64,000 nt of DNA from Betaproteobacteria bacterium. Lineage in GTDB: Bacteria > Pseudomonadota > Gammaproteobacteria > Burkholderiales > JAEUOS01. Location of the stretch: the NCBI GenBank assembly GCA_028292405.1, contig JAQGMJ010000045.1, forward strand, positions 1-64,000. Reading direction: 5' to 3'. Position 1 is the first letter of the stretch; each line of letters begins with the position of its first letter. Of the stretch, positions 20,096 through 27,184 are shown piece after piece. Both the position numbers and the translations under genes were made by a program. The notes beneath the pieces were generated by a model. It did no database searches. It was not told the DNA's origin and saw only the letters and a list, made by a program, of their open reading frames with translations.

Positions 20096-21370
20096 ATGGA
20101 CAAGATCGGTAAATACCGGGTGATCCGCAAACTGGGCGAAGGCGCCACCAGCGTGGTCTACCTTTGCGAGGACCCGTTCAACCAGCGCCAGGTGGCGATC
20201 AAGCGCGTCAACCCGGAAGACCTGCAGGACAGCGAGCGCGGCCACCTGTACAAAAAGCTCTTCATCGCCGAGGCCTCGCTGGCCGGCAAGCTGGTGCACC
20301 CGCACATCGTCACCATCTACGACGCGGTCACCGAAGAAGACGAAAAGTACATCGTGATGGAGTTCGTCCCCGGCAGCACGCTGGAGAAATACTGCGCCGT
20401 CGCCGCGCTGCTGCCGATCAAGACGGTGGTGGAAGTGATCTTCAAATGCACCCGGGCACTGGAGTTCGCGCACAAGGCGGGCGTCACCCACCGCGACATC
20501 AAGCCGGCCAACATCATGATGGTCGAGGGCGAAGACCATGACGTGAAGATCACCGACTTCGGCGCCGCGATCTCCAGCAACTCCAACGACACCCAGGTCG
20601 CCGGCATCGGCTCGCCCGCCTACATGTCGCCGCAGCAGGTGAAGGAGCATCCGCTCGACCACCGCACCGACATCTATTCCCTGGGCGTGGTGATGTACCA
20701 GATGCTGGTGGGCCAATTGCCGTTCCAGGCCAGCAACAATTTTTCGATGATCTACCAGATCGTCAACACCGAGCCCTCGCCGCCGGCCGCCATGCGCCCG
20801 GAGATTCCGCGCAGCGTCGACCACATCGTGCGCCGCGCCATGGCCAAGGACCTCGACGACCGCTACCAGGAGTGGGAGCAGTTTTCCCTCGACCTGGCGG
20901 AAGCCTTTCGCAACGAGGGCATGGAAGACGAGCAGAACTTCGCCGACAGCGAGAAGTTCAACACCCTGCGCGCCCTGCCCTTTTTCCAGCACTTCAACGA
21001 TGTCGAGATCTGGGAGGTGTGCCGCTTTTCCAAGTGGGAAGCGCTGCCGCCGGGCCAGGTCATCATGCGCGAGGGCGAGGAAGGCGAATACTTCTGCATC
21101 CTCGCCACCGGCCAGGTCAAGGTCACGCGGCGCAACAAGCTGCTGAACATCCTCGACGCCGGCGAGTGCGTCGGCGAAATGGCCTACCTGTCGACCGAAA
21201 AGCGCCGCGGCGCGGATGTCAGCACCATGTCCGATTCGAAGATCATCACCGTGCCCACCGTCGCGCTGCAAGGCGCCTCTGACGCCACGCGGCACCAGTT
21301 CGACCGGGCTTTCCTGTCGATCCTGGTGGAGCGCCTGAACATGGCCAACGTGCGCCTGAGTTCGGTGTAG
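20096..21370 (+). CDS. Ser/Thr protein kinase fused to a cyclic-nucleotide-binding domain
   Basis: 424 residues. A complete eukaryote-like kinase occupies residues about 7-270: glycine-rich loop KLGEGATSVVYL, VAIK lysine, HRDIKPANIMM (catalytic Asp134), ITDFGAAI (DFG at 154-156) and GSPAYMSPQQV. A cNMP-binding/CRP-like cupin occupies about 290-410 (LPPGQVIMREGEEGEYFCIL then LDAGECVGEMAYLS). There is no transmembrane helix, so the kinase is cytosolic, and a bound nucleotide may gate its activity. The same architecture, with a long extra tail, occurs in the gene at 40429-43398. It is downstream of argH, possibly on the same transcript. Substrates are unknown. Confidence 0.9.
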   Translation: MDKIGKYRVIRKLGEGATSVVYLCEDPFNQRQVAIKRVNPEDLQDSERGHLYKKLFIAEASLAGKLVHPHIVTIYDAVTEEDEKYIVMEFVPGSTLEKYCAVAALLPIKTVVEVIFKCTRALEFAHKAGVTHRDIKPANIMMVEGEDHDVKITDFGAAISSNSNDTQVAGIGSPAYMSPQQVKEHPLDHRTDIYSLGVVMYQMLVGQLPFQASNNFSMIYQIVNTEPSPPAAMRPEIPRSVDHIVRRAMAKDLDDRYQEWEQFSLDLAEAFRNEGMEDEQNFADSEKFNTLRALPFFQHFNDVEIWEVCRFSKWEALPPGQVIMREGEEGEYFCILATGQVKVTRRNKLLNILDAGECVGEMAYLSTEKRRGADVSTMSDSKIITVPTVALQGASDATRHQFDRAFLSILVERLNMANVRLSSV

Positions 21371-21384
21371 ATACCCGCAGGCAC

Positions 21385-21889
21385 CTACATGAATTTTTTG
21401 GCCAGGTTCGGATAGAGCTCCCCGACCTGGTCTTCGTCCCAGGCAACGCCGGCCGGCTCCGCAAGCGGACTGGCGCGGCCACGCGGCATGTTGGCATCGC
21501 CGGTCCTGGACTCGTAGGCGCTGGCGGCCGCGTAGAGCAGGTCCTCACCTTCCGCGTCTTCGCCAGGCTGCGCGTTGTCGGCCGCGCGTTCCGGATCCTT
21601 CAAGGCGGCCTCGAAATAGGCGCCGCCTTGGCCGATCAACCAGCAACGGAAATATTCAAAGCCATCGTCAGAGCAGCCGCTGTTGACGAGATAGGCCACC
21701 GCCCACAGGTCCCATCGGTAAGCCGCATCCAGCCGATCGTGGAAGAGGCGATCGAAATTCGACGATTTCCTGCGGCGTTTTTTTGCTCAGCCGCTCTGCC
21801 AGGTTCTCGGCGTGCTCCTCATTGCCGCCCACCTCACCGCCCGAACCACGTGATTGCTCGATCAGTTCCCAGAATTCAATAATATCCAT
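21385..21889 (-). pseudogene. DUF4240 family gene broken by a +1 frameshift
   Basis: The N-terminal part from ATG 21889 reads MDIIEFWELIEQSRGSGG...ERLSKKTPQEIVEF, and the C-terminal part reads AYLVNSGCSDDGFEYFRCW...GEDLLYAAASAYESR...LYPNLAKKF. Both belong to the DUF4240 family but lie in different frames. Removing one base in the run at about 21756-21758 (GAATTTCGAT read as GAATTCGAT) joins them as ...VEFDRLFHDRLDAAYRWDLW..., exactly the family pattern. So this is either a recent pseudogene or a sequencing error. Intact members are about 165 residues and of unknown function. Confidence 0.8.
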
Positions 21890-21948
21890 GGCTTCGATGT
21901 TGTGTAGTTCAAATGACCCGGCGATGAATCGCCATGGCGCGGCGCCCT

Positions 21949-22950
21949 TCAATCAGGCTGAATTCCCGCCTCCCTGATCACCGTGCCCCAGCGCACGATA
22001 TCCTCGTGCTGATACTTGGCGAAGGCGGCGCCGGCGCGGCCGTCGGCGATCACTCCCAGTTCCTGCATGCGCTTTTGCGTCGCCGGCAAGGCGACGATGG
22101 CCACCAGCTCGCGGCCCAGGCGCTCGACTACCGCGCTCGGCGTGCCGGCCGGTGCGAACACGCCGTGCCAGGTCTGCATGTCGTAGCCGGGCAGGCTCTC
22201 GGCAATCGGCTTGATGCCGGGCAGCGCGGGCAACTCGAACTTCGTGCTCACACCCAATGCCTTCAGGCGCTTGCTTTGCACCAGCGGCGCGGCGGCAGGC
22301 ACCACCTCGAAGGCCATGTCGATCTGCCCGCCGACCAGGTCGGTCATCACGTTGGAGCTGCCCTTGTAGGGGATGTGGCGCAGCTTCGTCTTGGTCATGC
22401 TCTGGAACAGTTGCGCGGCCAGATGATGCGAGCTGCCGTTGCCGCTGCTGCCGTAGTTGAGGGCATCGGGCGCGGCGCGCGCGGCAGCGATGATGTCGCC
22501 CACGCTGTTGAAGCGGCTGTTCGCCGGCACCACCAGCACCACCGGCACGGTGTCGAGCAGGGCGACGGGCGTGAAGTCCTTCTCGCCGTGGTAGCCCGGG
22601 TTCTTCGTCAGGAATTGATTGGTGACGTTGGTGGTGGTGTTGCCCGCCAGGAGCGTGTAGCCATCGGGCGCGGCATGGGCGACGTATTGCGCGCCGATGA
22701 TGCCGGAGACCCCCGGACGGTTATCGATCACCACCGCCTGGCCGAGGCGCTCGGCCAGCGCCGCGCCGACCAGGCGCGCGATCACGTCGACCCCGCCGCC
22801 GGCGGAATACGGCACCACCAGGGTGATTTGCTTGCTCGGGTAAACCTGCGCCTGCGCGGCGCCGCCCAAGCTGAATGACGCCACGGCAAGGCCGGCAGCG
22901 ATTGCGCGCCGCAAGCCGCGGCGCAGCGCATTACATGCGCGATGATCCAT
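21949..22950 (-). CDS. Tripartite tricarboxylate transporter (Bug family) periplasmic receptor
   Basis: A 333-residue Bug receptor. The signal peptide ends at AAQAQVYPSKQ (near residue 34). The conserved VYPSKQITLVVPYSAGGGVD and IDNRPGVSGIIGAQYVAHAA blocks form the ligand pocket, and NYGSSGNGSSHHLAAQLFQ and HIPYKGSSNVMTDL follow. ATG 22950 has GGAGACA upstream; the open frame continues farther but without a plausible signal peptide. No permease genes adjoin, so it is an orphan receptor like the one at 5.3 kb. It shares only the family pattern with that one, so the two probably bind different carboxylates. Confidence 0.9.
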   Translation of the reverse strand: MDHRACNALRRGLRRAIAAGLAVASFSLGGAAQAQVYPSKQITLVVPYSAGGGVDVIARLVGAALAERLGQAVVIDNRPGVSGIIGAQYVAHAAPDGYTLLAGNTTTNVTNQFLTKNPGYHGEKDFTPVALLDTVPVVLVVPANSRFNSVGDIIAAARAAPDALNYGSSGNGSSHHLAAQLFQSMTKTKLRHIPYKGSSNVMTDLVGGQIDMAFEVVPAAAPLVQSKRLKALGVSTKFELPALPGIKPIAESLPGYDMQTWHGVFAPAGTPSAVVERLGRELVAIVALPATQKRMQELGVIADGRAGAAFAKYQHEDIVRWGTVIREAGIQPD

Positions 22951-23084
22951 TGTTGTCTCCTGTTTGCGGCACGGGCAGCGCCCCGCCATATCCGCCTCGG
23001 GCGGCAGTATGGCAGGCGCGAGGCGCGCCGCCCAGCAGCGCCGCGTCATGGAGCAAAAAAGCAATCGGCCTTTTAGCCCTCGGC

Positions 23085-23229
23085 GGGCAACCCAGGGCGG
23101 GTTGCGGTGATTGGGCGCGCTGCCCACCTAAGGCGGGCTGCTGTGATTGGACGCGCTGCCCACCTAGGGCGGGCTGCTGTGATTGGACGCGCTGCCCACC
23201 TAAGGCGGGCTGCGACGATCGGCCGCGCT
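23085..23229. repeat. 36-bp tandem repeat, about four units
   Basis: The hexamer CGCGCT recurs at 23116, 23152, 23188 and 23224, an exact 36-base period, inside units that contain GGCGGGCTGC, (T)GATTGG(A)CGCGCTGCCC and ACCTA(A/G). Copies 2 and 3 differ by only one or two bases. The array begins within the 3' end of the unknown gene that stops at 23200, and every unit carries an in-frame TAG on the minus strand. No unique spacers separate the copies. Confidence 0.88.
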
Positions 23230-23859
23230 GCCGGTGCGCTCCTCGCCGCGGCGGCGGTGGCGCCGCGGCCGGCCGTCCTCATCGAGGAAGAACTGCGCGG
23301 TGGCCAGCAGTTCCGGGTTGGACGAGCCCTGCGCCTTTTTCAGCACGGCCCTGCCGTAGAGGTCGTTGGTAAGGAATTCCTCAAGGTCGAACGGCTTGCC
23401 GAACTCGGCGCCGTAAAAGCGCAGCAGGCGCTCGATCATTTTCGCCATCTCGGGCGTCAGCACCGTGGTCGACTGGCGGCGCTCGCCCCTGCCCGGCTGG
23501 CGGCGGTCGCCCGCCTGCGGCTCGACATGCTCCGCGACGGTCAGCGGCCGGCTTTCCTCGTGCGTGGCGCCGGCGGCCAAAGTGGGCATTTTGCGGGTGG
23601 TGACCAGCGCGCTCTCGGACTCAAGCGGGCGGATGTTGATGGTCTCAAAACCCAATCCGAGGTCGATTTGCAGGTGCGCCGCCAAATGGCGCAGACTCTC
23701 CGACTGCGAATGCGCAGCCGTCTCCAGAATGGTGAAAGCGTACAGGACATCGGAGACGAATTCCTCCGGGTCGAATTCCGCATTCAACACTTCGCGATAA
23801 AGCCGCTGAAATTGCGCCAGACGCTCGTCGGGCGTCGCAGTTGCACTCATGATTTTCAT
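23200..23859 (-). CDS. Uncharacterised protein, C-terminus at a tandem repeat
   Basis: About 219 residues (ATG 23859; ATG 23850 would give 216). Family not recognised. It has two similar segments: DERLAQFQRLYREVLNAEFDPEEFVSDVLYAFTIL near residue 10 and MAKMIERLLRFYGAEFGKPFDLEEFLTNDLYGRAVL near residue 140. Both have an acidic-hydrophobic pattern (F-D-x-E-E-F-x-x-D-x-x-Y), so an internal duplication is likely. A basic linker rich in Arg, Gln and Gly lies between. No signal peptide or membrane helix is seen. The end of the protein is Arg-rich and falls in the first unit of the 36-bp repeat. Confidence 0.6.
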   Translation of the reverse strand: MKIMSATATPDERLAQFQRLYREVLNAEFDPEEFVSDVLYAFTILETAAHSQSESLRHLAAHLQIDLGLGFETINIRPLESESALVTTRKMPTLAAGATHEESRPLTVAEHVEPQAGDRRQPGRGERRQSTTVLTPEMAKMIERLLRFYGAEFGKPFDLEEFLTNDLYGRAVLKKAQGSSNPELLATAQFFLDEDGRPRRHRRRGEERTGSAADRRSPP

Positions 23860-24068
23860 GACGTTATTGATTCTTGACAGCCTTGCCTGGACGTCGACTC
23901 GTCGGGCCCTCCCACCGAGCACTATCAAAGCGATGCCAAATCCGTGCCAGCGCCGTTGTCGGCCACGGTAATTCTTGCAAACACATTCTGCCACAGCGGC
24001 CAGCCCGCAAGGGCGCATCCCTACGTTAAGCCATTGGCATAGACGCTCGCGCGCCGGCACCGCAGGGC

Positions 24069-24615
24069 TCAAGCCGCCAGCGCCACGCCCTGCCTTGCCC
24101 TGCCACCCTGCCCGGCTCTACGAATCGCCTGCGGCGGCTGGCCATAGACGCGCAGGAAAGCCCGGCGCATGCGCTCCGGGTCGGTGAAGCCGGCGCGCGC
24201 GATCGCCTCCAGCGACTCGCCGCCATCTTCGACCCGCAGGCGCGCGGTTTCCACCCGCAGCTTTTCCACCGCCTTGGCCAGCGTCTGCCCGGTCTCGGCG
24301 GCGAAAGCGCGGTCGAACTGGCGGCGCGACAGGCAGGCCACTTCGGCCAGGCGCTCCACGCCCAGTTCCTCGTGCAGATGCTCGCGCGCATAGACCAGCG
24401 CCTGGCTGATGCGGCTCGACGGCGGGTCCATTTCCAGCAGGCTGGAGAATTGCGACTGCCCGCCGGGGCGGCGATGGTAGACCACCAGTTCGCGCGCCAC
24501 CGCGCGGGCGATCTCGGCGCCCAGGTCGTCCTCGATCAGGGCCAGCGCCAGGTCGATGCCGGCGCTGATGCCGGCGGAAGGTCCAGATTGGCCCGTCCTG
24601 GATGTAGATGCGGTC
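24069..24615 (-). pseudogene. Truncated, frameshifted GlxA-type AraC family regulator
   Basis: The remaining part encodes the end of the DJ-1/PfpI-like domain (DRIYIQDGPIWT, then SAGISAGIDLALALIEDD after a one-base shift at about 24580) and a full AraC/XylS helix-turn-helix domain (LGVERLAEVACLSRRQFDRAF and AIARAGFTDPERMRRAFLRVY). The first ~130 residues of a normal ~320-residue GlxA-like regulator are missing. The sequence stops at about 24615, where a fragment of a membrane protein on the opposite strand begins. An extra T in ACCTTCCGCC accounts for the frameshift. This is a gene remnant. Confidence 0.82.
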
Positions 24616-24789
24616 GCCCTCGAGGGCCTGGGCAACAGCTTTGCGTTCATCGCGCTGTTTCTCACCTCGCTGGCGATTCCCGCGTTGCTCACATCGGGAG
24701 CGTGGCCGCTGGTGTGGTTCGCGGCGGCAGTTTGCGCGCTGCTGGCGTGGCCTGTATTTCCGGCGGCGCCGAAAGCGGCCCTCGCCTGA
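24616..24789 (+). pseudogene. C-terminal fragment of a membrane transporter (MFS-like)
   Basis: From about 24616 the plus strand reads LEGLGNSFAFIALFLTSLAIPALL...WPLVWFAAAVCALLAWPVFPAAPKA and stops at 24789. It has two hydrophobic helices and looks like the last helices of a major-facilitator carrier. There is no start codon or N-terminal part; the frame runs straight into the glxA remnant. I infer that a deletion or insertion event fused two unrelated, opposite-strand genes and removed the 5' end of both. Confidence 0.6.
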
Positions 24790-24797
24790 GGCCACAA

Positions 24798-24841
24798 AGC
24801 AAAGGGCCGCGGGTCAGTTCAAACCCGGCGGCCCTTTGTTG
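24798..24841. terminator. Hairpin terminator between the fragment junction and the formyltransferase gene
   Basis: AAAGGGCCGC at 24801-24810 pairs with GCGGCCCTTT at 24829-24838, with a further inner GGGT/ACCC pairing. Flanking A and T runs allow it to work for the minus-strand formyltransferase transcript and for any plus-strand transcript. Confidence 0.75.
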
Positions 24842-24856
24842 CTACGGTTGAGCTAC

Positions 24857-25777
24857 TCAGGTGCCGAGAATGGTACCCACCGCGATGCCGAAAGTATCCG
24901 CATTCGCCTTCTTGGCGTCGCCCAGCTTCGCCTTGGTGACGTGGATGCGGCCGTTTTGCGAACTGATGACGATCTTGCCGTTGCCGGACTCGACCACTTC
25001 GCCGATCTTGCCCTTGACCGCGCCGAAGGTGCGCACCGGTTCGAGGGACGAGTCATAGATGAACAGCTTGGCACCGTTGCACAGGGTCCAGGCGCCCGGC
25101 GCGGGGTTGCAGCCGCGGATCAGGTTGTAGACGATGGTGGCGTGGTTGGCCCAGTTGATGCGCGATTCGTTGTCGCGGCACCAACCTTCGTAGGTGGCTT
25201 GCGATTCGTCCTGCACGGTTTCGGTGTGCTTGCCGGCGACCACGAGGTCGGCCGCTTCGATCATCGCGTCCACGCCCTGCGGGAACAGGCGGTCGAAGTA
25301 GATCGTGCCGAGGGTGTCGTCGGCGCTGATCGGGGTCTTCTTTTGCAGGATGATCGGGCCTTCGTCGAGGCCGTCGCTGGGGCGGAAAATCGTCAGGCCG
25401 GTTTCCTTTTCACCGCAAATGATCGGCCAGGAAATGGAGGATGGGCCGCGGTATTTCGGCAGCAGCGAGGGGTGGTATTGAATCGTGCCGTGCTTCGGGA
25501 TGCTGACGAATTCCTGCGGTGCGAACTGCAGCACATAGGCCATGATGCCGATGTCGGCATTCGCCGCCTGCATCACTTCCACCGCCTCGGGCGCCTTCAG
25601 CGACTTGAACTGGTGCACCTTCAGGCCAGCTTCCTGGGCGGCGACGCGCAGGGTATCCGGGCGTGCGCCTTCTTTTTCAGGGGCGCAGAACACCGCGACG
25701 ATTTCGTCGCCGCGCGCGAGCAGTTTTTCCAGCACGGCCTTGCCGAAGTCCTGCTGGCCGATGATCGCTACTTTCAT
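24857..25777 (-). CDS. Stand-alone formyltransferase resembling the hydrolase domain of 10-formyl-THF dehydrogenase
   Basis: 306 residues. The whole protein follows the N-terminal domain of ALDH1L1-type 10-formyltetrahydrofolate dehydrogenase: MKVAIIGQQDFGKAVLEKLL, the folate-site motif HPSLLPKYRGPSSISW and the loop PSDGLDEGPIILQK. It ends with an FDH-like C-terminal OB-type region (INWANHATIVYNLIRGCNPAPGAW). The catalytic His/Asp pair of that domain corresponds to His102 and Asp138, with the same 36-residue spacing. There is no acyl-carrier or aldehyde dehydrogenase domain, and it is not a Met-tRNA formyltransferase type. It lies downstream of frc and oxc on the same strand, with a perfect hairpin between. 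I infer that it moves formyl groups between formyl-CoA or formate metabolism and tetrahydrofolate; hydrolysis of 10-formyl-THF is the alternative. Confidence 0.75.
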   Translation of the reverse strand: MKVAIIGQQDFGKAVLEKLLARGDEIVAVFCAPEKEGARPDTLRVAAQEAGLKVHQFKSLKAPEAVEVMQAANADIGIMAYVLQFAPQEFVSIPKHGTIQYHPSLLPKYRGPSSISWPIICGEKETGLTIFRPSDGLDEGPIILQKKTPISADDTLGTIYFDRLFPQGVDAMIEAADLVVAGKHTETVQDESQATYEGWCRDNESRINWANHATIVYNLIRGCNPAPGAWTLCNGAKLFIYDSSLEPVRTFGAVKGKIGEVVESGNGKIVISSQNGRIHVTKAKLGDAKKANADTFGIAVGTILGT

Positions 25778-25805
25778 TGTGTCTCTCTTTATATGATTGC
25801 TACGT

Positions 25806-25827
25806 GGAGCCGCCCGTGGGCGGCTCC
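25806..25827. other. Perfect hairpin in the frc-formyltransferase spacer
   Basis: GGAGCCGCCC and GGGCGGCTCC form a perfect 10-bp inverted repeat around a 2-base centre. A T-run follows on the plus-strand side only, so for the minus-strand operon it may act as an RNA processing or stabilising element rather than a terminator. Confidence 0.7.
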
Positions 25828-25846
25828 TTCCGCTTTTTTCTCTGGA

Positions 25847-27118
25847 CTAGGCTGCTTTTTTCGGCGGCAGGCTGAAGGCGCCGGCGGCCTTGAGGGACGC
25901 GACCTTCGCTTCGTCGAAACCCAGCACTTCCTTCAGCACTTCGTCGGTGTGCTCGCCCAGCAGCGGCGAGCGCTCGATTTTCGCGGGGGAGGCGGAGAGC
26001 TTGATCGGCATGCCGACGTTGTGCCACTTGCCGCGTTTCGGATGGTCGAGTTCGACATACATCTCGCGGCCGCGCACGTGCTCGTCGTCGGCCAGGTCTT
26101 CGGTCGACATGATCGGGCCGCAAGGCACGTCGAGGTCGTTGAGGATCGCCATGAATTCGCGCTTGGTGTACTGCGAGGCGAACTGGGTCAGCATGGTCCA
26201 GACCTCGCCCTGGTTCTTGCGGCGATCACCGATGGTGGTGAACTTGGCGTCGGTGGCGAGATTCGGCTGGTTCACGTCAGGGCCGATGCGGCGGGCCAGC
26301 GCTTCCCACACCGCTTCCTGCACCACCACGTAGATGTAGTCGTTCGGGCCGTGTGGCTTGCAGTGAATGGCGTTGCCCAGCTGGCCGCCACCGGAGTCGT
26401 TGCCGGCGCGCGGGGTGTAGCTCATGCCCTTTTCGGTATGCACCGAGTACTCGGGCAGGTTGCCGTTTTGCAGGCGCTGGTGGTCCCGCCACTTGACGCG
26501 GCAGAGGTTCATCACCGAGTCCATCATCGCCACTTCAACGTACTGGCCGAGACCGGTGATATTGCGCTGATGCAGCGCGGCGAGGATGCCGATGACCAGA
26601 TGCAGGCCGGTGCCGGAGTCGCCGATTTGGGCGCCGGTGACGAAGGGCGGGCCTTCAGGCACGCCGGTGGTGCTCATGGCGCCGCCCATGGCTTGCGCGA
26701 CGTTTTCATAGGCCTTGAACTCGGCATACGGGCCGGTGGAGCCGAAGCCCTTGATCGAGCCCATGACGATGCGCGGGTTGAGCTCGTGGATTTTTTCCCA
26801 GGTGAAGCCGAAGCGGTCGAGCACGCCGGGGCCGAAGTTTTCCAGGATCACGTCGCTTTTCTTTAGTAGCTCGACGAATACGGCCTTGCCTTCCGGGTTC
26901 TTCATGTTCACCGTGATCGAGCGCTTGTTGCAGTTGAGCATGGTGAAATACAGGCTGTCGGCGTCCTTGACGTCGCGCAGCTGGCCGCGGGTGGCGTCGC
27001 CGTTGGGCGGCTCGAACTTGATCACGTCGGCGCCCATCCAGGCCATCAGCTGCGTGGCCGTGGGGCCCGCCTGCACGTGGGTCATGTCGAGGATGCGGAA
27101 TCCCTTGAGTGCTTCCAT
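25847..27118 (-). CDS. frc: Formyl-CoA:oxalate CoA-transferase
   Basis: A 423-residue family III CoA-transferase that moves CoA from formyl-CoA to oxalate. The residues that set Frc apart are present: THVQAGPTATQ at the N-terminus (Gln16, equivalent to Gln17 in the Oxalobacter enzyme), SLYFTMLNCNKRSI, and the catalytic Asp in GAQIGDSGTGLHLVIG. The glycine loop (GNDSGGGQLG) that covers the active site is present but has three Gly where Oxalobacter Frc has four. GIPCGP/VPCGPIMS and LLGEHTDEVLKE close the protein. It follows oxc after a 66-base spacer. Together they run the cyclic oxalate to formate plus CO2 pathway. The identification is strong from context and motifs. Confidence 0.94.
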   Translation of the reverse strand: MEALKGFRILDMTHVQAGPTATQLMAWMGADVIKFEPPNGDATRGQLRDVKDADSLYFTMLNCNKRSITVNMKNPEGKAVFVELLKKSDVILENFGPGVLDRFGFTWEKIHELNPRIVMGSIKGFGSTGPYAEFKAYENVAQAMGGAMSTTGVPEGPPFVTGAQIGDSGTGLHLVIGILAALHQRNITGLGQYVEVAMMDSVMNLCRVKWRDHQRLQNGNLPEYSVHTEKGMSYTPRAGNDSGGGQLGNAIHCKPHGPNDYIYVVVQEAVWEALARRIGPDVNQPNLATDAKFTTIGDRRKNQGEVWTMLTQFASQYTKREFMAILNDLDVPCGPIMSTEDLADDEHVRGREMYVELDHPKRGKWHNVGMPIKLSASPAKIERSPLLGEHTDEVLKEVLGFDEAKVASLKAAGAFSLPPKKAA

Positions 27119-27148
27119 TCTTTTCTGATCTCCAAAAATGCTTGGGGC

Positions 27149-27168
27149 GGCCCCGGTATTCCGGGGCC
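27149..27168. other. Perfect hairpin between oxc and frc
   Basis: GGCCCCGG, a TATT loop and CCGGGGCC form a perfect 8-bp stem with a 4-base loop in the 66-base oxc-frc spacer. There is no long T-run on the minus-strand side, so partial attenuation or mRNA processing between the two genes is more likely than full termination. Confidence 0.7.
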
Positions 27169-27184
27169 AAACCGGGATTTTGAC

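Noticed and set aside
23085..23229. CRISPR-like array of 36-bp repeats
   Set aside because: The units are directly contiguous with no unique spacers, and no cas gene is present, so it is a plain tandem repeat.
24857..25777. Methionyl-tRNA formyltransferase (fmt)
   Set aside because: The folate-site region has YHPSLLPKYRG and a C-terminal region like 10-formyl-THF dehydrogenase, and there is no neighbouring def gene; fmt would be expected with def.
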